Assembly: GCA_937925695.1 (NCBI GenBank)
Contig: CALAMD010000051.1
Span: 1-31,993, forward strand
DNA length: 31,993 nt
Source of the DNA: an uncultured Bacillaceae bacterium
GTDB taxonomy: Bacteria; Bacillota; Bacilli; Bacillales; Amphibacillaceae
Direction: 5' to 3'
Numbering within the stretch: position 1 is the stretch's first letter; every line of letters starts with the position of its first letter. The notes beneath the pieces are model-generated. The model searched no databases. It was not told the DNA's origin and was given only the letters and a program-made list of their open reading frames with translations. Both the position numbers and the translations under genes were made by a program. This document shows positions 24,357 to 31,993 of this stretch, piece after piece.

Positions 24357-25139
24357 TCAACCAATAAATTCCCTTAATAACTCATTAAACTTGTTACGTT
24401 CTTCCCAGAAAAGCCCATGCCCGCTATAATAAAACGGTACAAGCTGGGAATTTTTTATTTGTTGATTTAGTTCCTCGGCTTGGGAAAATGGGATCACTTT
24501 ATCATGAACACCATGGGCGATGAGAGTAGGAACGAATATTTTCGGTAAATCTTCATAAAGTTTTTCATCTCTCAACGTCTTAATAATCGCTAGCGTTGAC
24601 CAACCTGCAGCTTGTAAGCCCATTTGGAAAAACCACTCAGAGAATGGACTAGTAATATATTGAAAGAAAAAGTTTTCCGTCACTTCTCGCATCATTTTCG
24701 GACGATCATTTGACGCTTGCGTAAGAAAGTTACTTGCTGTTTCTGATGTAAATCCTACAGGAGCTGCAGCATCAATTAATACGAGTTTTGATACCCCGTG
24801 GCCATGATGTCGGGACACATACCGAATCGCAATTGATCCACCTGTCGAGTGACCTACAAGGGTGAAATTATCTAATTCTAGTACATCAACTACTGCCCGT
24901 ATATCATCAGCTAATCGATCAAAGTTGTAGCCTTTTATTGGCTTATCCGACTTTCCAAATCCTCGCCAATCAATTCCGATACAACGGTATCCCATCAAGG
25001 AAAGAACATTAAATTGATATTCAAACTGTTTATGGCTTAACGGCCAACCATGTAAAAACACGATCGTCTTCCTACCCTCAGGATTTAAATCCTCGACAAA
25101 TAAATTTACACCTGATTCTACTGTAACATAGTACCCCAC
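24357..25139 (-). CDS. Alpha/beta hydrolase (esterase/haloperoxidase-like)
   Basis: This encodes 260 residues. The oxyanion-hole HGWP is at 30-33, the nucleophile elbow GHSTGG at 96-101 with Ser98, the catalytic Asp213 in HGVHDKVIP and His241 in SGHGLFWE, so the triad is complete. The order and the GIDWRGFGKSDKP stretch are typical of the arylesterase/non-heme haloperoxidase group of serine hydrolases. The natural substrate is unknown and no signal peptide is present, so it is cytosolic. GTG at 25139 is preferred because AGGGGG lies seven bases upstream; TTG at 25157 has no ribosome binding site. It is divergent from the cupin gene. Confidence 0.9.
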   Translation of the reverse strand: MGYYVTVESGVNLFVEDLNPEGRKTIVFLHGWPLSHKQFEYQFNVLSLMGYRCIGIDWRGFGKSDKPIKGYNFDRLADDIRAVVDVLELDNFTLVGHSTGGSIAIRYVSRHHGHGVSKLVLIDAAAPVGFTSETASNFLTQASNDRPKMMREVTENFFFQYITSPFSEWFFQMGLQAAGWSTLAIIKTLRDEKLYEDLPKIFVPTLIAHGVHDKVIPFSQAEELNQQIKNSQLVPFYYSGHGLFWEERNKFNELLREFIG

Positions 25140-25209
25140 ACCGTTTCCCCCTAACAATCGTTTTGCAAATATGATATTCGACTAGTTTAAAATGGGTGAA
25201 AACCTATAT

Positions 25210-25277
25210 TTGCATGCAACATATTGGTTATATGTTAAATTCGTTAATTTGATAAAATATTCAGAGAATATGATACA
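25210..25277. promoter_or_regulatory. Divergent promoter region with three small palindromes
   Basis: TTGCATGCAA (25210-25219), AACATAT-N5-ATATGTT (25218-25236) and ATATTC-AGA-GAATAT (25257-25271) follow each other. The last sits exactly between a plus-strand -35 TTGATA (25249-25254) and -10 GATACA (25272-25277). That is the layout of a repressor-controlled promoter for the cupin gene, perhaps shared with the hydrolase gene. No regulator gene is adjacent. Confidence 0.45.
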
Positions 25278-25368
25278 CTCAAGATAACCAAATTTGTCTT
25301 ATTAACACGTATGCTTATGCAACGAACTGGCCAGGTTAATTCAATTTATATCAACTTAGGAGGTTAAT

Positions 25369-25725
25369 ATGGAGTTCTATCAATTTTCCAAAGAAAGTGG
25401 TAAAAGAATTGAAAAATTCAATTCGGATTTTATTATGACTCGAATTATTCAAACAAATAAGCCAGCCAATATTGGATGTATGTACTTAGATAAAAATGGT
25501 ATCGTGGGTTATCATCAGGCAGTAGTCCCTCAACTTTTATTAATTTTGCATGGAGAAGGTTATGTCCGTAATGAAAAAAGTGAATACTTAAAAGTACAGG
25601 CTGGGGATGCTGTCTTCTGGGAAAAAGATGAGTGGCACGAAACTAAAACGGATACAGAATTAACTGCTATTGTCATTGAAAGTGAAGAATTAACCCCATC
25701 ACTATTTTTGCCTTTAAAACAATAG
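25369..25725 (+). CDS. Small cupin-domain protein
   Basis: This encodes 118 residues, one beta-barrel cupin domain. The first cupin motif is GYHQAVVPQLLLILHGEGYV (near residues 47-66) and the second is VQAGDAVFWEKDEWHETKT (near 77-95). His49, Gln-rich first motif and His91 are possible metal ligands, with the usual second His and Glu of motif one replaced, so metal binding is uncertain. It could be a ligand-binding or small-molecule-modifying protein. ATG at 25369 follows TAGGAGGTTAAT. It is divergent from the alpha/beta hydrolase gene, with which it may share control. Confidence 0.82.
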   Translation: MEFYQFSKESGKRIEKFNSDFIMTRIIQTNKPANIGCMYLDKNGIVGYHQAVVPQLLLILHGEGYVRNEKSEYLKVQAGDAVFWEKDEWHETKTDTELTAIVIESEELTPSLFLPLKQ

Positions 25726-25838
25726 ATGCTGTACTACCGATTGCGTAAGTGGAAGAACACGTTTTACTTAATCAAACTTTAACAAAAGATGTTCTTTTCA
25801 TTTCCTTGGTGAGCTAAATTATTTATTTTGGCGGCTCA

Positions 25839-26000
25839 TCACAATTCCGCCCTTAAAGTAGCAGCCCACTCTCTCACTCGTTCAACAGCTTTTTCGGGAT
25901 TATCGGGAACATACACGTCAGCAATCGTCATTTTCCACTGTCTTTGTACTGGGAATCTTTTACTAACGTCCTTTAATACACGCCTATTCCCTTCAAATAC
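25839..26000 (-). pseudogene. C-terminal gene fragment of unknown identity
   Basis: From about 26000 to a stop at 25839 the minus strand reads like protein: VFEGNRRVLKDVSKRFPVQ, then WKMTIADVYVPDNPEKA and VERVREWAATLRAEL, 53 residues with normal codon composition. There is no ribosome binding site, and the frame runs upstream into the terminator of the next gene, so the first part is missing. A 30-residue product from the internal ATG at 25931 is possible but poorly supported. I cannot name the parent family. The rest of the gap 25726-25838 shows nothing. Confidence 0.45.
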
Positions 26001-26005
26001 AAAAA

Positions 26006-26034
26006 TAACAAGGCAGAAAAGATCTGCCTTGTTA
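26006..26034 (-). terminator. Rho-independent terminator of the rRNA methyltransferase gene
   Basis: TAACAAGGCAGA (26006-26017) pairs perfectly with TCTGCCTTGTTA (26023-26034), loop AAAGA, and TTTTTG follows on the minus strand. Confidence 0.93.
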
Positions 26035-26071
26035 TAAATCGTGCTCAGATTATCAAATGTTTCTTATCGTT

Positions 26072-27460
26072 CTACAATTCCCTTTCCAACAGTGCCACCA
26101 ACTCCACATGAAAAGTTTGTGGGAACAGGTCAACTGGTTGAACTGTTTTTAATTGATAACCAAAAGGAACTAATTCTTTAATATCAGATGCAAAGGTAGC
26201 CGGGTTACAAGAAACATAGACGATGCGGCTTGCTTGTGTACGTCCGATTCGACGCATCACTTTACCACCTGCACCAGAGCGGGGTGGATCTAGCAATAGT
26301 AAATCAGGCGTACCAAAATGCTCTAGCACATCATCCATGCCGCGCCGTGCATCTTTTGCTAAAAAGTAGGTGTTATCAATTCCATTATCACGGGCATTTC
26401 GTTTCGCTGATTGAATCGAAGTTTCCACTATTTCGATCCCAGCTAATTCTTTTACTCGTGCTGCAAAGGGTAAAGAAAATGTCCCGACACCACAAAATAA
26501 ATCGATCATTTTTTCAGTTTCTTTTGGTTGGGCTAATTCAAGGGCTTTTTCCACCAAAATCGTTGCTTGCACAGGATTTGTCTGAAAAAATGTATCAAAC
26601 CAAAGTCGGTATCGATAGCCAAGGAGTTCATCATAAATAAAATCACGACCAGCTAATACGTATGTTTTATCAGCGTCAGTGCGATCCGATAGTTGGCGAT
26701 TAACATTCCAGATAAAACTTTTTACTTCTGGACAATGATTCTCAATCCGTTGTTTTAACGCTTCGATCCCTGGGACGTGATCAGGTTCTTCCGTGGCAAA
26801 AATAGCTAACATGACTTCGCCAGTTGCAGTAGCATGACGGACCATAACATGACGAAGCAATCCTTCATGCTTTTCTTTATCATAGCCTGGCAATTGTTGA
26901 GATTTAGCCCAATCAGCTACTTCTAATACCGCTTTTTCCATCACATCACTCATCAGATAACAAGTTTCTAACGGGATAATTTTTCGGAAGTTACCTTGCT
27001 CATGTAAGCCTAATGAACCATCCGGTGCAAAGGTAAACTCCATTTTATTACGATAATACCAAGGTTCTTCCATGCCAATAGTCTCTTCAACAACTGATCC
27101 ATCAAAACCTGCTGCTTCAAGTAATCTTTTCACTCGGACTGTTTTTTCACGTAATTGCCCATCATAACTCCAATGTTGCCACACACAGCCACCACAACGT
27201 TCAAAATGGGGGCACAGAGGTGTAACTCTTTCAGGATGTTTTTCGATAATCTCATCCGCTTTCGTCGTCCAACGTCTTCGCTGAGGTTGAGCAACTGTAA
27301 CGGTCACTTTTTCACCTGGTAATGTATAAGGGACAGTCAGTTTTAATTTTTTCTTATTTCCTTGGTCATTTTCGCGCCATACTACTGCTTGACCCGAACC
27401 TCTTTCATCTAATCTTTCTATATCTATGGTAAATGATTCACCTTGTCTGTTGATTGTCAA
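26072..27460 (-). CDS. rlmCD: 23S rRNA (uracil-5-)-methyltransferase, RlmCD/RumA type
   Basis: This encodes 462 residues. An N-terminal TRAM domain (about 1-60) is followed by a 4Fe-4S site with Cys83, Cys89, Cys92 (CPHFERCGGC) and Cys167. The methyltransferase domain shows DLFCGVGTFSLPF at 320-332, DPPRSGAG at 391-398 and the catalytic Cys418 in VSCNPATF. The protein makes 5-methyluridine in 23S rRNA; in B. subtilis the YefA/RlmCD enzyme handles two positions, and which position(s) this one methylates is inferred only. TTG at 27460 is chosen because AGGGAGG lies eight bases upstream and upstream residues are unlike the family. Monocistronic, with a strong terminator. Confidence 0.95.
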   Translation of the reverse strand: MTINRQGESFTIDIERLDERGSGQAVVWRENDQGNKKKLKLTVPYTLPGEKVTVTVAQPQRRRWTTKADEIIEKHPERVTPLCPHFERCGGCVWQHWSYDGQLREKTVRVKRLLEAAGFDGSVVEETIGMEEPWYYRNKMEFTFAPDGSLGLHEQGNFRKIIPLETCYLMSDVMEKAVLEVADWAKSQQLPGYDKEKHEGLLRHVMVRHATATGEVMLAIFATEEPDHVPGIEALKQRIENHCPEVKSFIWNVNRQLSDRTDADKTYVLAGRDFIYDELLGYRYRLWFDTFFQTNPVQATILVEKALELAQPKETEKMIDLFCGVGTFSLPFAARVKELAGIEIVETSIQSAKRNARDNGIDNTYFLAKDARRGMDDVLEHFGTPDLLLLDPPRSGAGGKVMRRIGRTQASRIVYVSCNPATFASDIKELVPFGYQLKTVQPVDLFPQTFHVELVALLEREL

Positions 27461-27587
27461 GATAGAATCCTCCCTCACATTTTCGTCTTTTCTATTATAG
27501 AGCAAAACAATGATCATGGGGAGATTTTTGTTCAATTCTTAACAATTTTTCTTAGGAGATGATTACCATATATCCAACCCATTTTTT

Positions 27588-27887
27588 CTACCAAAATGGT
27601 TCTTCTTCATTAGATAATTTGATCATGAATGGATATAGACTAAAGACAATCAAAGCGAGGATGATACTCAGTATTATTGCGTTTTTAAGCGAAATATCTA
27701 ACCATAAAACTATAAAAAACAAAAGAATTGGTGAGAACAAAAATAGATGACCAATCGCCCTATATGATTTGGAAACATATTGTTTTTCCTGACAATGGGG
27801 ACAAGTCATACTAATATCTAACGTAAAGGATTGTCTTATCGTCTCTTTCCAGGTCCATTGTTTTTGACAATGCTGACAAACTGGCAT
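27588..27887 (-). CDS. CxxC-x20-CxxC zinc-ribbon membrane protein (TIGR04104 type)
   Basis: This encodes 99 residues. Two CxxC pairs (CQHC at 4-7 and CPHC near 29-32, 25 residues apart) form an N-terminal zinc ribbon, then two transmembrane helices (LFLFSPILLFFIVLWL and AIILSIILALIVFSLYPF). This is a known small family of unknown function in Bacillales. ATG at 27887 is preferred, with AAGGAGG and a seven-base spacer; two ATGs upstream lie in that site. It stands between two clear terminator or gene boundaries and is probably an independent unit. Confidence 0.85.
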   Translation of the reverse strand: MPVCQHCQKQWTWKETIRQSFTLDISMTCPHCQEKQYVSKSYRAIGHLFLFSPILLFFIVLWLDISLKNAIILSIILALIVFSLYPFMIKLSNEEEPFW

Positions 27888-27924
27888 CTGCTCTCCTCCT
27901 TTCATCATTGTTTATATAAAAAAA

Positions 27925-27949
27925 GAGATTAATCACTAGAATTAATCTC
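27925..27949 (-). terminator. Rho-independent terminator
   Basis: GAGATTAAT (27925-27933) pairs with ATTAATCTC (27941-27949), loop CACTAGA; on the minus strand TTTTTTTATAT follows. It ends the transcript of the gene at 27963. Confidence 0.92.
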
Positions 27950-27962
27950 GATGTCGATTCAC

Positions 27963-28943
27963 TTATGATATTATAAATTTTTCCGTTTTACCGCTGAGAT
28001 TTTCCCGATCAGGTTCTTCTTCCCATATTGAAATATCTGGTCCTTTCGGAATAATAATCTCCTGTTTTTCTGTCGCCGGTGATAAGCGGGCTGATAAGTA
28101 ATAATGTACCTTGATTGCTTCAAAGTTAGTTGTTTCACCAAAACCAGAAGTATGGTACAAATCTCGGGCGTATCCCCACAAATTCGGATAATCGATGAGA
28201 CGACGTTTATTTGCTTTAAAGACTGTATAATATGCCACATCAAATCTAGCAAGGGTGACGTATAAGCGGACATCAGCTTCGGTAATATAATCACCTAATA
28301 AAAAACGATTCCTTGCCAAATGTTCTTCAAGTTTATCTAAGCGATGAAACAATGCATCATATGCTTGCTCATAGGCTTGTTGGGACTGGGCAAATCCACA
28401 CCGGTAAACTCCATTGTTAATATCATCATATATCAGGTCATTCCAACGGTCAATTTCCGTCCGTAAATGCTCAGGGTATAAGTCTGGCGCACCTTCTTTA
28501 TGAAATGATGCCCACTCTGTTTCGAAATAGGTCGTCAGGTTAAAGTAATCATTATTGACCACTTTTTTCTGATGGAGATCAATCACAACTGGCACTGTTG
28601 GTCGCCCATTATACTGGGGATCTGTTTGGTGGTAGATCTCACTTAAATACTGAATTCCTAGGACAGGATCAATGCCATTCTCATCTAATGAAAAATCCCA
28701 GTCAATTCGGGGAACATCAGGTCGAATGGGTGCCACCTCTCCTAAACTTATCGCTTCCTCTAGACCAAGTAGCTTTCTAACGATGACAGCCCGGTGGGAC
28801 CATGGGCATGGAGCGGCCCAAATGAGACGATAACGATTTTTTTCTACAGGTAAATCCCCCTGACGATTTCCAAAGGGCGTCGTAAATAAAGTACGTTGCC
28901 GTTTGAATGAACCATCACGACTAATTTCTTTATTTTGTGACAT
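27963..28943 (-). CDS. Glutathionyl-hydroquinone reductase-type GST (YqjG/Ecm4 family)
   Basis: This encodes 326 residues. The active-site CPWSHR at 46-51 (Cys46) is the Xi-class glutathione transferase signature, preceded by NRYRLIWAAPCPWSHR. FDRWNDLIYDDINNGVYRCGFA-like features and the C-terminal helical domain with LLGDYITEADVRLYVTL fit the family of YqjG/Ecm4, which reductively remove glutathione from glutathionyl-hydroquinones. Most Bacillaceae make bacillithiol rather than glutathione, so the thiol partner is uncertain. ATG at 28943 has AAGGA ten bases upstream; a GTG nine bases earlier overlaps that site. Neighbours do not reveal a substrate. Confidence 0.9.
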   Translation of the reverse strand: MSQNKEISRDGSFKRQRTLFTTPFGNRQGDLPVEKNRYRLIWAAPCPWSHRAVIVRKLLGLEEAISLGEVAPIRPDVPRIDWDFSLDENGIDPVLGIQYLSEIYHQTDPQYNGRPTVPVVIDLHQKKVVNNDYFNLTTYFETEWASFHKEGAPDLYPEHLRTEIDRWNDLIYDDINNGVYRCGFAQSQQAYEQAYDALFHRLDKLEEHLARNRFLLGDYITEADVRLYVTLARFDVAYYTVFKANKRRLIDYPNLWGYARDLYHTSGFGETTNFEAIKVHYYLSARLSPATEKQEIIIPKGPDISIWEEEPDRENLSGKTEKFIIS

Positions 28944-28994
28944 AAGTATCACATCCTTTTTTTATATAAGCCATCCTAATAAGCATCACTAAAG

Positions 28995-30164
28995 CTAATT
29001 TGAAGTTGTTTGTCTATCATAGTCTGCCTTTGACATATATAAGCGAAAGAAAACATAGGCAAATAATGATAGAATAATCCCTGCATAATAAGGTAAAGTG
29101 ATTGCTCGTGCAAATAAAAATCCACCGAGTACAGGGCCGATAATTCTACCTAGTGAATCAAATGAGGATAAATAGCCTGTTACGACACCATGCCCAACAT
29201 TCGAACGCTTTGTTAATAAAGCTGAAACACTGGGCCTGATCACACCATTTCCAATCCCAAATATCGCCAAGAAAATAGCGGCCGTTGTAAAATTTTTCGT
29301 AAACAAAATTAACCCAAAACCAATGGCAGAAATAACAATCCCTGCGCTAATAATAACTGCCTCACCAAATTTCTTCGTCAATGGCCCCATGGAACCTTGA
29401 ACCGCTGCACTAGCCAATCCCATGATCATAAAAATATATCCTAGTGAAACAGCGTCAAGCCCTGCGGTTTCAGCAGCAAAATAGGCAAAGGTTGCTTCTA
29501 GACCAGCTAGTGAGACAGAAATAAAAAATTGTAAAAAATATAACATAAGGAATGAACTTTGTAATCCTGATTTAACAGGCAATGACTCGTTCAATACATC
29601 TTTCGTTTTTGACAAGGATTCCCTCAACATAAATAGCACAAAAAATATCGTGAGGAAGGATAAAATCCCAGCAACATAAAATGGCGCTTGTAAGCTGATC
29701 TTGGTAAACACCCCACCAATCGCCGGACCAAAAATAAAGCCTAGACCCGTAGCTGCACCAACAACACCCATACCTTTACTACGGTCTTCATCTGTCGTTA
29801 TATCAGCAACATAAGCCGTGACAGTCGGCATATTTGCAGCTGATAACACACCACCGATGATCCGAGCGACAAATAACATCCATAATTTTGATGACCAAGC
29901 CATCATAAAAAAAGATAAAGAAAGACCAAATATACCGATTAAGATAACAGGTTTACGACCAATTTTATCAGAAATCCGTCCCCATATTGGTGCAAAGATA
30001 AATTGCATCAATGAATAGACAGCCATTAATAACCCTAATTCGGTTGGTGAAGCCCCAAGCTCTTCAGCATAAAAGGGTAAAACAGGAATAATAATTCCAA
30101 AGCCCACCATCACTAAAAACATGACCATAAAAAGAATGGGCAAAACTCGTTTCAGTTTCAACAT
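28995..30164 (-). CDS. MFS drug exporter, DHA1/TetA-like
   Basis: This encodes 389 residues with 12 membrane helices. Motif A GRISDKIGRKP is at 62-72, the motif B arginine is Arg101, and the antiporter motif C GAATGLGFIFGPAIGG at 136-151 marks a proton-coupled exporter of the Bmr/TetA type. The substrate range is not predictable. ATG at 30164 follows AAGGTGG with a five-base spacer; an ATG 30 bases upstream is less likely and falls near a hairpin. A 55-residue gene ends 36 bases upstream in the same direction, and a TGTATG palindrome between them may control it. Confidence 0.88.
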   Translation of the reverse strand: MLKLKRVLPILFMVMFLVMVGFGIIIPVLPFYAEELGASPTELGLLMAVYSLMQFIFAPIWGRISDKIGRKPVILIGIFGLSLSFFMMAWSSKLWMLFVARIIGGVLSAANMPTVTAYVADITTDEDRSKGMGVVGAATGLGFIFGPAIGGVFTKISLQAPFYVAGILSFLTIFFVLFMLRESLSKTKDVLNESLPVKSGLQSSFLMLYFLQFFISVSLAGLEATFAYFAAETAGLDAVSLGYIFMIMGLASAAVQGSMGPLTKKFGEAVIISAGIVISAIGFGLILFTKNFTTAAIFLAIFGIGNGVIRPSVSALLTKRSNVGHGVVTGYLSSFDSLGRIIGPVLGGFLFARAITLPYYAGIILSLFAYVFFRLYMSKADYDRQTTSN

Positions 30165-30178
30165 ACATTCCACCTTAT

Positions 30179-30198
30179 CTGTATGTAGATTCATACAG
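30179..30198. promoter_or_regulatory. Palindrome between the small gene and the drug exporter
   Basis: CTGTATG-N6-CATACAG is a perfect 7-bp inverted repeat in the 36-base gap, right in front of the exporter's ribosome binding site. It has the form of a TetR/MarR-type operator or a leader hairpin. No T run follows, so it is not a terminator. Confidence 0.45.
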
Positions 30199-30200
30199 TA

Positions 30201-30368
30201 TTATTTTATATTTTCCTCAGCTCGAACAGAATATATTTCCGTATCTTTACCATATTTATTACGAATTGTTTTACGTACCGCTGCAGGTGTTCGTGCTATT
30301 ACCGAAGTTACCTTTTTTTCACCAGCGATTTCAAATTCCGCGACAAAACATTTCGCACCACACTGCAT
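30201..30368 (-). CDS. Small conserved-looking protein of 55 residues
   Basis: The ATG at 30368 is preceded by GGGGGGAG and a six-base spacer, an excellent ribosome binding site. The product begins MQCGAKCFVAEFEIAG, continues KKVTSVIARTPAAVRK and ends TIRNKYGKDTEIYSVRAEENIK: a compact alpha/beta protein with two cysteines (3 and 7) and no signal peptide or membrane segment. It stops 36 bases before the drug exporter on the same strand, so the two may be co-transcribed. An overlapping longer frame (30531-30331) lacks a ribosome binding site. Composition and the good start argue it is real; function unknown. Confidence 0.7.
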   Translation of the reverse strand: MQCGAKCFVAEFEIAGEKKVTSVIARTPAAVRKTIRNKYGKDTEIYSVRAEENIK

Positions 30369-30625
30369 GCCAATCTCCCCCCTCTAAGATGTTGTCACAT
30401 GCAACAATTGCTATTAGCACGATGCCTTTCCTGTTGCTATCCATATTACCATAAGTTACTAGCGTTATTAAATGAACAGTTTCTCGAATGATACGACCTT
30501 TGCTACTGCCATCTATAGCTCGCGTAATCATGATATAATGACTTTATCAATTTGTAATCATAGTCATTTAACATCAGTTTGATAGAACAATCCGTTACTA
30601 TTTCATTCCGAAAGGGGCGCTTTCA

Positions 30626-31831
30626 TTGAACCATTTAATTCATACAATTTCTGACCATATGAATAAGGATTTCGGAAAATATTGGCCTGGTTTTTCTAAA
30701 GTTGCTTATGCGTTATATGATCATGAAAAGGTCTATCTATTTAACCATCCAGCTTATGAGAATAAAACAACTCCTACAGTCATACCAAGGAATAAAGAGG
30801 AATTTAGTGGGGCTGATACGATAATTTTATATGCCGAACATCCAACTGCAATTGTCAATATGACCAACAAGCAAAATATAGAAGAAGTTTATGCGATTCT
30901 CGTTCATGAACTATTTCACGGTTTCCAGCATCTCCAAGGGGAACAACGATTTCCGAATGAAGTATTGGGCATGACTTATCCTGTATCTAAAGAAAATATC
31001 GAATTAAGAAACAAGGAGCGAAATTATCTATACAAGGCGATCTTTACAAAAGACCAATCGCAAAAGTTAACATTCATGCGTAAATTAATTCAATTGCGTG
31101 AACAACGTAAACATTTATTAGGAGATGCTTTTACTTATGAGTTAGCTGTCGAAACAACTGAAGGCCCAGCCTGGTATGTCGAGTTATTGGCAAAGGCAGA
31201 TATCCGCAGCATTAACAAAGAAGATCTATTCCAGCAATATCTTGATCCGTTATTAAATATTGAGGATTCGAATTTGCATATGAGAAAAAGTTGCTATAGT
31301 GCAGGTTTAGCAATTTGTTTGCTTTTAGAGGAATATGATCGCCATTGGCAAAATAACTTTTTTACTTCTGGAAATATGCTTTATGACTACTTACTCAATA
31401 TTGTTGAGGTGCATGAGGAGTCGCGTGAAAACGAAGAAGTAATGATTAGTCCGGAAACAGAAGAAATCGTAGAAAAAATCACTGCCTTTAAAGAAGATCA
31501 GTTTCAACAATTTATCAGCCAAAAAGGGATTCATGTCTTTATTGAGGGAGATATGTCCATTAAAATGTTTGATCCGATGAACATCGTGGCTCATCAGAAC
31601 AAAATGCTTCATCATCATTTTATTAAGCTACAAATTCAACAACAAGAATACTTTATTTCTCAGCCTGTGATCACTTACTACCATGGGAAATTTACCCAAG
31701 TCGACAAGGTACATCTCGTTCTGAGCGATGAACCTCAGGTAAGTGACAATACCATTCATCTTCAAGGAATTGGTCAGATACAAGGAGATATCATTCAACA
31801 AAATGGGGGCTATTATATTCAGTGTAATTAA
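30626..31831 (+). CDS. Predicted zinc metallopeptidase-like protein with HExxH motif
   Basis: This encodes 401 residues. The zinc motif HELFH is at 94-98 in a hydrophobic helix (YAILVHELFHGFQHLQ). About 80 residues later VETTEGPAWYVELL (175-188) gives a glutamate, Glu179, that could be the third ligand of a gluzincin. The last 100 residues form a beta-rich domain (VHLVLSDEP, IHLQGIGQIQGDIIQ). No signal peptide is present, so it is cytosolic. Start TTG at 30626 with AAAGGGG eight bases upstream; the region 30369-30625 before it shows only a -10-like TATAAT at 30532. Peptidase activity is inferred from the motif; family unrecognised. Confidence 0.78.
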   Translation: MNHLIHTISDHMNKDFGKYWPGFSKVAYALYDHEKVYLFNHPAYENKTTPTVIPRNKEEFSGADTIILYAEHPTAIVNMTNKQNIEEVYAILVHELFHGFQHLQGEQRFPNEVLGMTYPVSKENIELRNKERNYLYKAIFTKDQSQKLTFMRKLIQLREQRKHLLGDAFTYELAVETTEGPAWYVELLAKADIRSINKEDLFQQYLDPLLNIEDSNLHMRKSCYSAGLAICLLLEEYDRHWQNNFFTSGNMLYDYLLNIVEVHEESRENEEVMISPETEEIVEKITAFKEDQFQQFISQKGIHVFIEGDMSIKMFDPMNIVAHQNKMLHHHFIKLQIQQQEYFISQPVITYYHGKFTQVDKVHLVLSDEPQVSDNTIHLQGIGQIQGDIIQQNGGYYIQCN

Positions 31832-31855
31832 ACATAGAGGGATTATTGGCTACTT

Positions 31856-31898
31856 CTACTATCTAAATGGTAACGATCAATTTGATGGTAGATAGTAG
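31856..31898. terminator. Hairpin between convergent genes
   Basis: CTACTATCTA (31856-31865) pairs perfectly with TAGATAGTAG (31889-31898) around a 23-base loop. The plus strand continues TCGTTGTTATATG. The long loop and weak T tract make termination a modest call. Confidence 0.5.
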
Positions 31899-31911
31899 TC
31901 GTTGTTATATG

Positions 31912-31993
31912 TTAGCTTAGTCTTTTTATTTCTTTCGTAATTGTTTGACCAAATAACTGCAACAATGGATTATACGTCTTCGTAATTTTTTTA
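31912..31993 (-). CDS. C-terminal end of a gene running off the right edge
   Basis: The minus strand is open from the edge to TAA at 31912-31914, ending with TKTYNPLLQLFGQTITKEIKRLS. The coding-like ending and its convergent position after a hairpin suggest the tail of a real gene. Too little is present to identify it. Confidence 0.4.
   Translation of the reverse strand, partial: KKITKTYNPLLQLFGQTITKEIKRLS

Noticed and set aside
25828..26037. A 69-residue plus-strand frame
   Set aside because: It is antisense to the gene fragment and terminator and has no ribosome binding site.
30331..30531. A 66-residue minus-strand frame overlapping the small gene
   Set aside because: It has no ribosome binding site and loses to the 55-residue gene, which has a strong one.

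Overview
The window is AT-rich chromosomal DNA with Shine-Dalgarno sites of the GGAGG/AAAGGAG type, several TTG and GTG starts, and many close homologues of Bacillus proteins (CsoR/CopA/CopZ, TmrB, YdeI, YczE-type, RlmCD-type). This points to Bacillaceae. A fermentative bifunctional AdhE with a Rex/Fnr-like operator suggests a facultative anaerobe, but the genus cannot be fixed from the sequence alone. No rRNA, tRNA, CRISPR array, insertion sequence or phage module was seen.

Layout. 1-1038: the start of ccdA (running off the left edge), overlapped by a polytopic membrane protein gene. 1132-1251: a short palindromic 21-bp tandem repeat. 1352-3391: a methyltransferase and an OFA-like MFS carrier. 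3743-7688: a divergent pair, an extended-SDR NAD-binding protein (-) and adhE (+), sharing a 360-bp control region with a perfect GTGAA-N4-TTCAC operator and a 21-bp element placed symmetrically in front of both genes. 7778-10741: a complete copper-efflux operon csoR-copA-copZ with its operator inside the promoter. 10965-12236: a cytosine-deaminase-type amidohydrolase with a changed active-site motif. 12525-15887: a secreted protein, a saccharopine-dehydrogenase-family gene behind a good cre box, a YczE-type membrane protein and a small unknown gene. 16023-18934: tmrB-like kinase, methyltransferase and SelO pseudokinase, all on the minus strand.

19053-22600 is a zone of gene decay: a terpenoid-cyclase-fold protein, a methyltransferase with an internal deletion plus frameshift, a ydeI homologue broken by one missing base in an A run, an NAD-binding protein and a possible tiny membrane protein. 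22718-25725: an acidic lipoprotein, an alpha/beta hydrolase and a divergent cupin gene. 25839-31993: a gene fragment, the RlmCD-type 23S rRNA methyltransferase, a zinc-ribbon membrane protein, a glutathionyl-hydroquinone-reductase-type protein, a DHA1-type drug exporter preceded by a previously easy-to-miss 55-residue gene, a 401-residue HExxH protein, and the tail of one more gene at the right edge.

Most units are one to three genes long and are separated by clear rho-independent terminators, several of them bidirectional. The strongest candidate for undescribed biology is the shared control region of the SDR gene and adhE (4715-5075). The rest looks like ordinary chromosomal content with local decay.
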